From Candidatus Nanosynbacter sp. TM7-076 (GTDB lineage: Bacteria > Patescibacteriota > Saccharimonadia > Saccharimonadales > Saccharimonadaceae), in assembly GCF_022828325.1 (NCBI RefSeq), contig NZ_JAJQJS010000004.1, forward strand, positions 106,980-170,979: DNA of 64,000 bases, written 5' to 3'. The position numbers and the translations under genes are program-made. Every line of letters starts with the position of its first letter. Position 1 is the first letter of the stretch. Under the pieces are notes generated by a model. That model was given only the letters and a program-made list of their open reading frames with translations, was not told the origin of the DNA and did not search any database. Positions 8,083 to 16,690 of this stretch are shown piece after piece.

Positions 8083-9528
8083 CTATTTTTGTAGATAATT
8101 ATCGATTCTTTGCAGAGTTTTTTTCTTGCCAATTAGCGCCAGTGTGTCGTTAAGCTGCGGACTAAACGGCGCCCACGTTGTCACAATTCTCACCAGACTA
8201 AACAAAATCCCCGGCTTCTGCCCTGTCGTTTCTAGTAATTGGTTAAGGCAATTCTGAATTGTTTCTGGCGTCCAATCTGTAATTTTCTCGAATTCTTGGC
8301 GCGCAATTGTCAGTAAATCTCGTCGTTCGTCGTCGGTCAATTTGCGAAGTTGCTTGTTTCCGTCAATTAATTCTGTGTCAATTTCAGGCTCGACGAAGAA
8401 ATAGCTTGTTAATTTTGGCAAATCTTGCAGTGTCTTTAAGCGATCTTGCGCCAATTCCAGAACGCGCTTTTTATACGATTCGTCGGCGTTTTTGGCTTCT
8501 TCACCCCAGAACGGTTGGCAGCGAGAATAAAGATCGTCCAGGCTAAGCGATCGGATCCATTGACCATTCAGCCAAATGAGTCGCTGTTCGTCAAATCTCG
8601 CGCCAGATTTTTGAACGCGGTCGAGTGAGAACTTTTCAATCAGTTCGGCTTTACTGAAAATTTCCTGCTCCGTGCCGTCATTCCAGCCAAGTTGCGCTAA
8701 GAAATTAAGCATCGCTTCTGGCAAAATTCCCTCTGATCGATATTCGGTTACGCTTTTAGCGCCGTCACGCTTGCCAAGTTTTTTATTTCCCGATGGTGCC
8801 ATAATGTGTGGCACGTGCGCCAGAATCGGCGGCGTAATTTTAAGCGCTTCGTAAAGCGAGAGATATTTAGGCGTACTGGCAATATATTCCGAGCCACGAA
8901 TCACGTGCGTGACTTGCATTTCGAAATCGTCAATGATGTGCGCAAAATTGTAAGTTGGTAGTCCGTCCGCTTTGATCAGAATGAAATCATCCAAAGCTTC
9001 TGGGCCAGCCGACAACTCGCCCATAACGGCGTCCTTCCAAGAATATCGCTTAATTTCCGGAACTTTGAAGCGCAGCGGCATTCCAAGTCGCCACTCTGGC
9101 GGATTTTCTGGACGATGGTCGCGATATAAAAATGCTCGTTTTTCAGCCTTGGCTTTGTCGCGGAAAACTTGCACTTCTTCAGGCGTGTACGGATCGGCGT
9201 AAGCTAGCCCTTCGCTAATCATTTTCTTTGCCCACTTTATGTAAATGTCGCGGCGATCTGTTTGGTGATATGGACCAAAATTGCCAGACTCTTCTTTTGG
9301 ATTGTTAAGAATTGGTCCTTCATCCCAATTTAGCCCTAGCCAATTTAAGGTTTCCAGAATCATTTCTTCCGCGCCTTCGACGAACCGAGCTTGGTCTGTA
9401 TCTTCAATGCGTAAGATGAAATCTCCCTGATGTGCTCTGGCAACAAGGTATGTGTATAGCGCGGTGCGAACGTTGCCTAAGTGAATATAGCCAGTCGGAC
9501 TTGGCGCAAAACGAGTTCTAATAGTCAT
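8083..9528 (-). CDS. gltX: Glutamyl-tRNA synthetase
   Basis: Class I synthetase of 481 residues that charges tRNA-Glu. The HIGH-type motif is in APSPTGYIHLGN near residue 10, and the KMSKS-type loop is KKLGKRDG. The C-terminal helical anticodon-binding domain is of normal length. No GatCAB genes lie in this window, so whether the enzyme also charges tRNA-Gln cannot be judged here. The start codon is fixed by the -10 box 6 nt upstream. Confidence 0.97.
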   Translation of the reverse strand: MTIRTRFAPSPTGYIHLGNVRTALYTYLVARAHQGDFILRIEDTDQARFVEGAEEMILETLNWLGLNWDEGPILNNPKEESGNFGPYHQTDRRDIYIKWAKKMISEGLAYADPYTPEEVQVFRDKAKAEKRAFLYRDHRPENPPEWRLGMPLRFKVPEIKRYSWKDAVMGELSAGPEALDDFILIKADGLPTYNFAHIIDDFEMQVTHVIRGSEYIASTPKYLSLYEALKITPPILAHVPHIMAPSGNKKLGKRDGAKSVTEYRSEGILPEAMLNFLAQLGWNDGTEQEIFSKAELIEKFSLDRVQKSGARFDEQRLIWLNGQWIRSLSLDDLYSRCQPFWGEEAKNADESYKKRVLELAQDRLKTLQDLPKLTSYFFVEPEIDTELIDGNKQLRKLTDDERRDLLTIARQEFEKITDWTPETIQNCLNQLLETTGQKPGILFSLVRIVTTWAPFSPQLNDTLALIGKKKTLQRIDNYLQK

Positions 9529-9534
9529 GAGTAA

Positions 9535-9540
9535 ATTATA
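9535..9540 (-). promoter_or_regulatory. -10 box of gltX, leaderless-type
   Basis: On the minus strand TATAAT, preceded by TGC, ends 6 nt before the gltX ATG. Confidence 0.65.
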
Positions 9541-9557
9541 GCACGTTATCTGATGAG

Positions 9558-10580
9558 TTACAGACTAGTGGCAATTTTTTCAATTTGGCTACTTGAGAGG
9601 TTTGCGTCGCCGCTGATTTGATATAGGATTCCGCCGTTTACCCAAGCCGCTTCTTTCCCGCCACTGTAAATTGTCAATCCGTCAATCATCGTGGTGTTTG
9701 GATTCTTGTGCTTTTCAGAGAAGAATTCTTTCACTGCTGACGAATTCCAGCCGCTTTTTTGCTGAGTTATGGTGTACCCTGAGCTTCCGTCGGCGTAGGC
9801 ATATTTCATAGAGACTTCGCCTGATTTGAATTTGATAGGGCCGTTTAGGGCGTAGCCGTCTGGCTTGTAACCTGGGTATTTGGCATCAATTCCTGATTGA
9901 ACGGCTGCCATTTTTATGGAGATATTTGGCATACTCAGGTATGTTAAATAGCCACCGAGTAGCATCACTGCAAATCCAACAGAAAACGTATTCAACCAAC
10001 GTAATGCACCGCCCTTTTTCTGGCGTCGACGTGCTTTTTTATTGCTGATAATCTCATTCGACAAAGCTTTCTCAATTGCTTCGTTTTTCAATTGATGAGC
10101 GGTTTTTGCGACTGGCTTTTCTATTTTTTGCGGAGCGACGGCGACAAGCGGATTATTATTCATGGCCAGAGGCTGGCGTTCTTTTCGCAATTTAGTATCC
10201 ACACTAAGAGGTCTTTGTTGAGCGCGACGAGTAACGGGGTGAGTTTCGGCTGGGCGGTTAATTGCAATTTTCTGAGGAGCTGGCTTGCTGACAATTGGCG
10301 TAGAAAACTTCTTCACGGCGACATGTTGCTTCACGTCGACGCGAGCTTTCTGGGGTTTGGCGGCCAATGGCGTGCGCTGCGGCATTTTAACGTGCCGACG
10401 ATTCAATGTGCTGGATTTCTGAACGTGTGCGGCGTGAATATTTGACACAGATGTGCCGCGCCTACTGATTGATTGTTCTTTTTCTATTTCAGATTTTTCA
10501 ATCTTAATATCATCCATCACCATTCCGGTAATGGTATTGTAAGCTCGTCCATTGATAACTACGTAGTTTTTACTTGCCAT
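9558..10580 (-). CDS. Membrane protein with basic low-complexity N-terminus
   Basis: A 340-residue protein. The first ~190 residues are Lys/Arg/Gln/Pro-rich and disordered, followed by one membrane helix (about 195-215). The exported C-terminal domain of ~125 residues ends in YQISGDANLSSSQIEKIA. That ending resembles the DUF4367/YhaP-like pattern of a short beta domain closing with an Ile-Ala-x-Ser-Leu helix, but this is only a weak resemblance. The start is supported by AGGGGG 5 nt upstream. The region after gltX begins 29 bp away, with no other feature between. Confidence 0.75.
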   Translation of the reverse strand: MASKNYVVINGRAYNTITGMVMDDIKIEKSEIEKEQSISRRGTSVSNIHAAHVQKSSTLNRRHVKMPQRTPLAAKPQKARVDVKQHVAVKKFSTPIVSKPAPQKIAINRPAETHPVTRRAQQRPLSVDTKLRKERQPLAMNNNPLVAVAPQKIEKPVAKTAHQLKNEAIEKALSNEIISNKKARRRQKKGGALRWLNTFSVGFAVMLLGGYLTYLSMPNISIKMAAVQSGIDAKYPGYKPDGYALNGPIKFKSGEVSMKYAYADGSSGYTITQQKSGWNSSAVKEFFSEKHKNPNTTMIDGLTIYSGGKEAAWVNGGILYQISGDANLSSSQIEKIATSL

Positions 10581-10653
10581 TAATCCCCCTAATGTTTATT
10601 CCTATATATTATAGTACAAATCGCCTAAGGTTTTTTCAAGTGTAAAAATATGT

Positions 10654-10659
10654 TATAAT
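10654..10659 (+). promoter_or_regulatory. -10 box, leaderless-type promoter
   Basis: TATAAT with TGT just before it ends 10 nt before the ATG at 10670. No Shine-Dalgarno sequence is present. Confidence 0.6.
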
Positions 10660-10669
10660 TTTCGTAATT

Positions 10670-12166
10670 ATGTACCAGAAAAAGAATCGCACTAAAGAGC
10701 TCGCGCGGCGGACCTTTGTGTACACGCTGATGACATTATCACTTATAATTCTTCTTACGTTTTTGACGTTTAGGATGCTCGGCTATACGTTTGATCCAAA
10801 CACGAAAGAATTGCAACAAACTGGACTTGTCCAATACGAATCACATCCTGGCGGAGCGCTGGTTTATGTTGACGATATGGAGCTGCGCCGCACTCCGACG
10901 AAAAGCACCGTTCTTCCTGGCAAGCACACTTTTTCGATGAAATTGGATAAATACGAACCGTGGCAAAAAACGCTAAATATCAAATCTGATACTGTTACGA
11001 ATTTGAATTACGCCAGATTGATTCCGACAAAACGCGAAACTACCGAAGTAAAAACGTTCGACTCATTACAATCCGTTTCTCTGTCGCCAGCTGGTAATTT
11101 CTTGATGGGATTTGGTGTTAAAGATAAAACTCCGATTTTGACAATTGGCGATATTCGCGACACAAACAAAGATAAGGAAAAGTTCACGGAACATGCATTA
11201 AGCACAAGCGTTCTGTCTGGCTATTCCCTGTCTTCTGACAATCATACGTTTACCGTGTCGGAGTGGGACCGCGATTCTCGTTATGCGCTAGTGAAACATT
11301 CGTATCCAGCGGAAAATAATACTACTAACGTGCAGTGGTTGGTTTTTGATAGAGAAAATCCAGAGAAAATTACCGACGTAACGGCGATGACCGGTTTTGG
11401 AATTAAGCAAATTGGCTTTGCGGGAACTGGCGCGCACACGGTTTACACTTTGCAGGAAACTGGCGAATTGAGGCGAGTTGACCTTGATAGCTCGACAATT
11501 TCTAGCCCAATCTTGACTGGCGTCGAATCTTTCAAGCTTTACGGCGACGACCGTTTGTCCTACGCGGCTGTTGTTGACGGTAAAAAAGTGGCAGGAATTT
11601 GGAAACGAGATTGGAAAGAGCCGTTTGTGATTGGCACTTTTGCTACTGATTCTACCCCAGTAATTCGAATTTCTCGCTATTTCAATAAAGACACGGTGGT
11701 TTTGACCGATGGTAAAAATATGACAATTTATAGAGGTGAGATTTCAGATTCTAAGGATCGCCAAAAAGAGTTCTTAAAAACAGCAAAGATTATTAAGACT
11801 GATAATGCGATTACGAGCGTGACGATGGACAATGCTGGGCGATTTATCGTGGCGCAAAGCGGTGCGACATTGCAGACTTATGATTTGGAGCGTAAAGAAT
11901 TGTCTAGCGCGTTTAATATCGGTATGGCACAGGAAGTGAAGTGGCTTGACAATTTCTATATTCGTAGCGTTTCTGCGTCGGGAAAAATGGAGATTCGTGA
12001 GTTTGACGGCACGAACGCTCATACGTTGATAGACGTTAAGCCTGGTTTGGATTCTGTTTTGTCCTCGAATCAGCGATACGTTTACGGATTGACGACCAAC
12101 GCTTCTGGAAAAATTGTCCTGAGTAAAATGAATATGGACAATGGTTCGATTGGGTTGTTCAATTAA
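10670..12166 (+). CDS. PEGA-domain envelope protein
   Basis: This 498-residue protein has one N-terminal membrane helix (about 20-42). A PEGA domain follows (about residues 55-120: SHPGGALVYVDD, a Thr-Pro turn and PGKHTFSMK). The rest is made of repeated short beta segments that look like an extracytoplasmic beta-propeller. PEGA domains are surface or peptidoglycan-associated beta folds, so the protein likely sits outside the membrane. Its end is 8 bp from the convergent end of the sortase gene. Confidence 0.85.
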   Translation: MYQKKNRTKELARRTFVYTLMTLSLIILLTFLTFRMLGYTFDPNTKELQQTGLVQYESHPGGALVYVDDMELRRTPTKSTVLPGKHTFSMKLDKYEPWQKTLNIKSDTVTNLNYARLIPTKRETTEVKTFDSLQSVSLSPAGNFLMGFGVKDKTPILTIGDIRDTNKDKEKFTEHALSTSVLSGYSLSSDNHTFTVSEWDRDSRYALVKHSYPAENNTTNVQWLVFDRENPEKITDVTAMTGFGIKQIGFAGTGAHTVYTLQETGELRRVDLDSSTISSPILTGVESFKLYGDDRLSYAAVVDGKKVAGIWKRDWKEPFVIGTFATDSTPVIRISRYFNKDTVVLTDGKNMTIYRGEISDSKDRQKEFLKTAKIIKTDNAITSVTMDNAGRFIVAQSGATLQTYDLERKELSSAFNIGMAQEVKWLDNFYIRSVSASGKMEIREFDGTNAHTLIDVKPGLDSVLSSNQRYVYGLTTNASGKIVLSKMNMDNGSIGLFN

Positions 12167-12174
12167 TAGATAAT

Positions 12175-13578
12175 TTATCGACCGCCGAATAATTTCTCAA
12201 GCAAAGTCGGCTCGGGTTTTCCTGGGATATTTGAGTTGTTGCTTTGCTGCTGATTTGAGCTGGATTCTGACGTCGCAGTGGCTTTGCTTGGGTCTGGGTT
12301 GATTTGTTCTGCGAAGATAAGAAGTCGTTTCTCTGCAGTTCCTAAAGGCACACAGCTTACAAGTGTTAGCATTGGTTTATCCGTGTTAATCTGAACTTTT
12401 GAAACTTCGGTCGGCATAACAACTTCTGTTGATGTTATTTTATAAGTGTAGCGTTTCCCGTTGTAATTCATGTAAATAATATCGCCCTTGACTAGCTTTT
12501 CATTCTGAGCGAAGACGAATTTATAATCGCCACCAGCAAAAGCGTCGTTGCTGGAGTGCGCGGCAAATACGGCATTTCCGACTTCGCCTGGCACGGCACT
12601 AGCGCCAGGAATTGAAAAGTGAGCTACTCCCTTCTCCATGGCTTTTGATTGCGATTTTGTGTCGCTGGCGGCGCCGTAAATAACTGGCGCGTCAACGTTA
12701 ATCTTTGGGATGATAATCCTAGGTTCAGGTCCGACGGTTACGTCAGTGGAGGCGTCAACGATGATGTTTTGTGGGTTAATTGCGCCAGGTGTTGTGTAAG
12801 CTGCGACCGCGCCGAAAATAACGCGGTTATATTGCAAAAACATGAAGACTAATAGCACCGACAATCCAGCAATCGCCGGAACAAAATGTCGGGATTTTTT
12901 CACTTTATTTGCGGAGTCGCGAACCTTTTGCTGAATCTGACTGCGGAGTTCTTTTATGGCTGCTTTTTGTGGGTCCAGAGGCTCGTCTTCGCTGACTACT
13001 GGCGTGACAGTCTGACTTTCCTTCGTCAATCGAGAAATTTCACGGTTTTTTGCCGCGATGTCGCCCGCGTAGTAACGCTCGTAATACATCTGATAATATT
13101 TCTGCCAAGCGCTGTGGTATTGCTTCCATTGGTCGGCTGAAACTTGAGTGTGAATGGCTGAATTTTGAGTTTGAGCGGTTTGGTTTGCGGGAGCGGAATT
13201 GCTAATTTGCGGCTCTGGCTGAATCTGGGTTTGGGCAATTGGCGCCGTCCGCATAGCGTGATTGACGGTGTCTTTTTTCAGCTCTGGCTGTGGTGCTGTT
13301 GGAATTTGCTGAGGTTTGGATATTTGTGCCTTGAGCTGTTCTGACCTGACTTCGGGTTTTGATTGCAATTGAGCGGAAAATGGTTGCGGCTGAGGTTTTT
13401 CTGGCGCTGGATTCTGTTCTTCTGTTCTGGAATAAATAGCGTCAAGTTGCCCACGAATAACATCAGCAGCGGCATTTCGTGAGGCTGCTGAATCGCGAGT
13501 TGGCGGCGTGAGAGATCGGCGCTGATCTGATACCGGCATGCCCACTCGACCGTTTGATTGATCATCCGTCGGATACAT
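12175..13578 (-). CDS. Sortase family transpeptidase
   Basis: A 467-residue protein. About 220 residues of Gln/Pro-rich cytoplasmic sequence are followed by one membrane helix (about 228-250) and a C-terminal sortase domain. The catalytic triad is visible: His341 in AAHSS, Cys409 in TLVSC and Arg418 in AEKRL. Sortases cut surface proteins at LPxTG-like motifs and attach them to the cell wall. Two candidate substrates in this window, at 52827-54014 and at the window end, carry LPKTG and LPVTG. The very long N-terminal tail is unusual for the family. The class (D or E) cannot be fixed by eye. Confidence 0.93.
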   Translation of the reverse strand: MYPTDDQSNGRVGMPVSDQRRSLTPPTRDSAASRNAAADVIRGQLDAIYSRTEEQNPAPEKPQPQPFSAQLQSKPEVRSEQLKAQISKPQQIPTAPQPELKKDTVNHAMRTAPIAQTQIQPEPQISNSAPANQTAQTQNSAIHTQVSADQWKQYHSAWQKYYQMYYERYYAGDIAAKNREISRLTKESQTVTPVVSEDEPLDPQKAAIKELRSQIQQKVRDSANKVKKSRHFVPAIAGLSVLLVFMFLQYNRVIFGAVAAYTTPGAINPQNIIVDASTDVTVGPEPRIIIPKINVDAPVIYGAASDTKSQSKAMEKGVAHFSIPGASAVPGEVGNAVFAAHSSNDAFAGGDYKFVFAQNEKLVKGDIIYMNYNGKRYTYKITSTEVVMPTEVSKVQINTDKPMLTLVSCVPLGTAEKRLLIFAEQINPDPSKATATSESSSNQQQSNNSNIPGKPEPTLLEKLFGGR

Positions 13579-13588
13579 AACTTATTTC

Positions 13589-13594
13589 ATTATA
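13589..13594 (-). promoter_or_regulatory. -10 box of the sortase gene
   Basis: On the minus strand TATAAT ends 10 nt before the sortase ATG. No Shine-Dalgarno sequence is seen. Confidence 0.5.
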
Positions 13595-13647
13595 CGTCAA
13601 ATTGATATCAAATAAAAGTCGTGCTTGTGAGAAATCGCTGGTTGTGT

Positions 13648-13653
13648 TACAAT
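13648..13653 (+). promoter_or_regulatory. -10 box of tRNA-Leu
   Basis: TACAAT lies 28 nt before the mature tRNA start. A TTGTG stretch lies just upstream, but no clear -35 box can be named. Confidence 0.4.
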
Positions 13654-13681
13654 AATACGGTAGCTTGGAGCGTTCTCTTGT

Positions 13682-13768
13682 GCCGCGGTGGCGGAATTGG
13701 TAGACGCGCTAGACTCAAAATCTGGTGAGCAATAGCTCGTGCCGGTTCAAGTCCGGCCCGCGGTACCA
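13682..13768 (+). tRNA. tRNA-Leu (anticodon CAA)
   Basis: An 87-nt class II tRNA with acceptor GCCGCGG/CCGCGGT, anticodon stem CTAGA/TCTGG around CTCAAAA (anticodon CAA), a long variable arm, T-arm with GGTTCAAGTCC, discriminator A and encoded CCA. It reads TTG. Confidence 0.96.
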
Positions 13769-13787
13769 GAGGCAGCTTCAGGTGATA

Positions 13788-13812
13788 ATCGTCCATTTTG
13801 GGCGATTTTTTT
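13788..13812 (+). terminator. Terminator after tRNA-Leu
   Basis: ATCGTCC pairs with GGGCGAT around ATTTT and is followed by a run of seven T residues. A closely similar hairpin follows tRNA-Gln at 41019. Confidence 0.85.
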
Positions 13813-13825
13813 ATGCAAAGAAAAC

Positions 13826-13889
13826 AGCCCGCAGAAAGGCGCTACCGAGGCTTTGTAGCCTTCCAGGCGAGCTGTCTTCTCTGCGGGCT
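13826..13889 (-). terminator. Bidirectional hairpin terminator of the 13892 cassette
   Basis: A perfect 10-bp stem (AGCCCGCAGA with TCTGCGGGCT) encloses a smaller nested hairpin. T-rich tracts follow on both strands (TTTTT on plus, GTTTTCTTT on minus). Confidence 0.75.
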
Positions 13890-13891
13890 TT

Positions 13892-14104
13892 TTACGACAG
13901 CCCTTTCCCTCCGTTCTCTTTAGCGTTAAGCAGGAACATAAGGCTAGCGAAGCCTCCGGCCAACGCCCCAATGGGCGCCGCGGAGGACATGTCTGCGGCA
14001 AGCAGGAATGCGATTAGCATCCCAGCTGCCGCTCCGATTGCGGCGGAAAGGGCGACGACCGCCACTAATGCTGTAACCATGATGATTAGAGGTCCAATCT
14101 TCAC
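13892..14104 (-). CDS. Small two-helix membrane protein in a GC-rich cassette
   Basis: A 70-residue hydrophobic protein with two membrane helices and a Gly/Ala-rich turn, ending in a polar KENGGKG tail. The frame opens with a GTG at 14113, but the in-frame GTG at 14104 sits 9 nt after AGGA and is the likelier start. The coding DNA is visibly GC-richer than the neighbours. The unit is self-contained: own promoter, leader hairpin, gene and hairpin terminator. No family is recognised. It could be a small peptide toxin, a holin-like protein or another membrane microprotein. Confidence 0.6.
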   Translation of the reverse strand: MKIGPLIIMVTALVAVVALSAAIGAAAGMLIAFLLAADMSSAAPIGALAGGFASLMFLLNAKENGGKGLS

Positions 14105-14151
14105 GGCACTCACTTCCTCTCGAGAAGTGCTTTACTCATAACCAAGGGCTA

Positions 14152-14182
14152 CTTTCACCCTTTGACAAGTCATGGGTGAAAG
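14152..14182 (-). promoter_or_regulatory. 5' leader hairpin of the 13892 cassette
   Basis: CTTTCACCC pairs perfectly with GGGTGAAAG over 9 bp, with an inner TGAC/GTCA stem. It lies at the predicted 5' end of the transcript. Confidence 0.6.
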
Positions 14183-14191
14183 CTTGATAGT

Positions 14192-14220
14192 ATGATACAA
14201 CTAATTGTACGTAATGTCAA
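14192..14220 (-). promoter_or_regulatory. Strong promoter of the 13892 cassette
   Basis: Minus strand TTGACA (14220-14215), 17-bp spacer, TATCAT (14197-14192). The spacer shares CAATTAGT-like sequence with the promoters at 32076-32104, 51608-51636 and 60552-60580. Confidence 0.8.
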
Positions 14221-14238
14221 GCGGATATTTATGCGAGG

Positions 14239-15030
14239 CTACATTTTGCAAATAGCGGTGCTGATTGCTGCTAGCGGCGCTTTCGGCGACCAAATCAAGT
14301 AGCTTGCGGCGCGGGCACCGACGGTTCCCCGCCAAATTGCCATTGGTGCGTCCCATTTTTGGGTGACGACTTCTCCGCTGTGGGCGATTATTAAATTGTC
14401 GGCATGAAAAACGCAAATGGCTACGGGATATGTGATGGTGAATTTGTGAAGCGCTTCGACGAGTTGCGACAATTGAATGCTGAACGTAATCATTTTTGGA
14501 TAAAAAATTGCGCGGAATATTTTTTGGACTTGCGCCAGACTTGCTATGAAAACCACGTGCGGATTGTCCAGAATTTCCTGAAAACTATTTTGTACAAGGT
14601 CAATCGCATCTCGCGTCAGCACGACGGGAATTTCTGACTTTTTGATCAATTCTTCGTAGACGATTGCCGTTTGACTATTCCGTCCAGCGTCGCCGCATAA
14701 TAGCAATACGTCCGCCCATCTTTCCAGTGCCAAAGTTTCAGTGAGCGCTTCGTTTGCCAGGCTTCCTGATTGGTTTGTCGGCGCGAATAAAACGTCTGTC
14801 ATATTCGCGGGAACATTTTTTTTCAAGGCGTCAGGCAGTAAAACGCGAGCCTCGCCCACGCCAGTTTTAAGGGATTCTTGGTAACTTTCTGCCACCGCCA
14901 AAAAGCCTAATTTGTTGCCGCCGATAATTCCTAATTTTCCCGCTTGGTCGCGTCGTTCTGGCTTATTCCATTCGACATCTGGAAAAAGCGGTTTCCCTGG
15001 CTCTTGTTTTTGCCAAAATTTCATATCCAT
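14239..15030 (-). CDS. NnrD-like (YjeF C-terminal / carbohydrate kinase fold) protein
   Basis: A 263-residue protein resembling the ADP-dependent NAD(P)H-hydrate dehydratase fold of the ribokinase superfamily. The early GKLGIIGGNKLG segment and the later TGVGEARVLLP match the usual opening of that family. The typical GTGDVLAG catalytic stretch near the end is replaced by WRGTVGARAASYL, so activity is uncertain. The start overlaps the xth stop as TAATG, and the two genes are therefore coupled. It may be a degenerate repair enzyme for damaged NAD(P)H. Confidence 0.65.
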   Translation of the reverse strand: MDMKFWQKQEPGKPLFPDVEWNKPERRDQAGKLGIIGGNKLGFLAVAESYQESLKTGVGEARVLLPDALKKNVPANMTDVLFAPTNQSGSLANEALTETLALERWADVLLLCGDAGRNSQTAIVYEELIKKSEIPVVLTRDAIDLVQNSFQEILDNPHVVFIASLAQVQKIFRAIFYPKMITFSIQLSQLVEALHKFTITYPVAICVFHADNLIIAHSGEVVTQKWDAPMAIWRGTVGARAASYLIWSPKAPLAAISTAICKM

Positions 15031-15830
15031 TATAGATTTACCTCAATGCTCACCGGACAATGATCGCTGCCCATTTGTTCTGGATAAATTTGCGGATTAG
15101 TAACGCGATTTGCGATTTCACGCGACGCTAGCCAATAGTCAATCCGCCAACCAACATTTCGCGCCCTGGCATTCGCCCAGTGTGTCCACCAACTGTACGC
15201 GCCAGTTTTTTCGGGGAAAGCTGCCCGGAAAGTGTCGATAAACCCAGCGTCCAAATAGTTCTGAAAACCTTCCCTTTCTTCGTCGGTGAAGCCATGCTTG
15301 CCGACGTTAGGTTTCGGATTTGCCAAGTCAATTTCCTGATGCGCTACGTTCATATCGCCACAATAAAGGACTGGCTTTGACAATTCCAATTCTTCCAGAT
15401 AAGCCAACACCGCCTTGTCCCATTTTTTATATCGCAAATCTAATCGACTTAAATCCCCTTTTGAGTTCGGAGTGTAGCAATTGACAACCCAAAAATCGTC
15501 AAACTCGGCGGTAATAATTCGTCCTTCGTCAGCTGGATTGCCGTACTCGTCACCCGTCAAGTCAAATTGCTCAATGATGTTCGGCGGAAAACCGTCACGC
15601 CAGCTTAAGGGCGGGATTTTAGAGAAAATTGCCGTGCCAGAGTAACCTTTTTTGGCGGCGGAATAGAAATGCTCGTGATAATTCGGTAGGTCAATTTCAA
15701 CCTGATCTCTGGTGGCTTTGGTTTCTTGTAGGCATAGAATATCTGGATTGTACGTGTCGATGAACTTCGCGAATTCACCCTTATTTATAACTGCACGAAT
15801 GCCGTTTACGTTCCAAGAGAAAAGCTTCAT
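15030..15830 (-). CDS. xth: Exonuclease III / AP endonuclease
   Basis: A 266-residue EEP-fold nuclease of the ExoIII family that cuts DNA at abasic sites. Motifs in order: SWNVNGIRA at the start, CLQETKA with the metal-binding Glu, NCYTPNSKGD, YCGDMNVAHQEIDL with the Asp-Asn pair, and the closing GSDHCPV with the catalytic His. Length is normal for the family. Start fixed by the -10 box 6 nt upstream. Confidence 0.96.
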   Translation of the reverse strand: MKLFSWNVNGIRAVINKGEFAKFIDTYNPDILCLQETKATRDQVEIDLPNYHEHFYSAAKKGYSGTAIFSKIPPLSWRDGFPPNIIEQFDLTGDEYGNPADEGRIITAEFDDFWVVNCYTPNSKGDLSRLDLRYKKWDKAVLAYLEELELSKPVLYCGDMNVAHQEIDLANPKPNVGKHGFTDEEREGFQNYLDAGFIDTFRAAFPEKTGAYSWWTHWANARARNVGWRIDYWLASREIANRVTNPQIYPEQMGSDHCPVSIEVNL

Positions 15831-15836
15831 AATTTT

Positions 15837-15842
15837 ATTATA
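15837..15842 (-). promoter_or_regulatory. -10 box of xth, leaderless-type
   Basis: Minus strand TATAAT ends 6 nt before the xth ATG. It is one half of a divergent pair with the box at 15852-15857. Confidence 0.6.
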
Positions 15843-15851
15843 CCGTGATGA

Positions 15852-15857
15852 TATAAT
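15852..15857 (+). promoter_or_regulatory. -10 box of the alpha/beta hydrolase
   Basis: TATAAT preceded by TGA. The ATG at 15861 is only 3 nt away and would lie upstream of +1; the ATG at 15867 sits 9 nt away and fits a leaderless start. Confidence 0.6.
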
Positions 15858-15866
15858 TTAATGAAT

Positions 15867-16670
15867 ATGCTACCAATGTACGATAAGTTTTTGGGCGAAA
15901 TATCAAGCGACTTTATGGATGTCAGAGGCGTGAAAACTGCTTGCTATTTTTATCAAGGTGGCTCGAATAAAACTATTTTGCTAATTCACGGCATTGGTGG
16001 CGATTTTCACGGGATGATTCCGCTGGCTTATCATCTGAAAAATGACGCGAATTTGGTGTTTGTTGACTTGCCTTCTCACGGCAGAAGTCAATTGATAAAA
16101 AATATGAAAATGAGCGACGTTGAAAATTGGGCGATGAATTTGATGTCGGCTTTTGGCGGTAAAGGCGTGTCAATTGACGAGGTTGTTGCTCATTCGCTGG
16201 GATGTTTGGCGGCAAATAAAATGCGATGCCAGAAAATTTGGTACATCAGCCCTCCGATGAAAACTTCGGTTATGTCGAGAATTTCCTCGTCGTTCTTTTA
16301 CCGCACTCGTCGGATGAATCAATATATTTATTTGAACTATTACTTTTCGGTGTTCCGTGGGCTGTGTTTGGTGAATAATAGACGAAAAAATGTCGTGGAT
16401 TTGATACGGTGGCTGACGAAAAATACGCGAGTAACGCGGTGGCAATATTTGGGGCAATCGAAAATTGCGCGGGACATTTCTCGAGACAATAAAATTATTA
16501 TTTCTGAGCGCGAATTTACGGGATTGATAGTTGGGCGACGGGACAAGATTTCGCTTCCTGTGAACGCCGCCGATGGCGTAAAAATTGATAAATTTGTGGA
16601 GCTTGATACGGGACATTTGTCGGTGTTGGATAGCCCAGAATTGGTTGCCGAATTGATATTGGCGGAATAA
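15867..16670 (+). CDS. Alpha/beta hydrolase
   Basis: About 267 residues. The oxyanion region LIHGIGGDF, the strand FVDLPSHGRS and the nucleophile elbow VVAHSLGC (Ser in HSLG) are in order, with a late histidine in LDTGHLSVLD as the probable catalytic base. No lid features point to a substrate. The start is taken as the second ATG (15867) from promoter spacing; 15861 is the alternative. It may be an esterase or lipase-like enzyme; specificity is not visible. Confidence 0.88.
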   Translation: MLPMYDKFLGEISSDFMDVRGVKTACYFYQGGSNKTILLIHGIGGDFHGMIPLAYHLKNDANLVFVDLPSHGRSQLIKNMKMSDVENWAMNLMSAFGGKGVSIDEVVAHSLGCLAANKMRCQKIWYISPPMKTSVMSRISSSFFYRTRRMNQYIYLNYYFSVFRGLCLVNNRRKNVVDLIRWLTKNTRVTRWQYLGQSKIARDISRDNKIIISEREFTGLIVGRRDKISLPVNAADGVKIDKFVELDTGHLSVLDSPELVAELILAE

Positions 16671-16678
16671 TTATTTGC

Positions 16679-16684
16679 TATACT
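16679..16684 (+). promoter_or_regulatory. -10 box, leaderless-type promoter
   Basis: TATACT preceded by TGC ends 6 nt before the ATG at 16691. Confidence 0.6.
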
Positions 16685-16690
16685 GTAGGT

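Noticed and set aside
8083..9528. Second gltX copy or split gene
   Set aside because: One uninterrupted frame with all motifs; opposite-strand ORFs are shadows.
13725..14141. 138-residue plus-strand ORF from tRNA-Leu into the cassette
   Set aside because: Begins inside the tRNA and crosses two terminators; no ribosome site.
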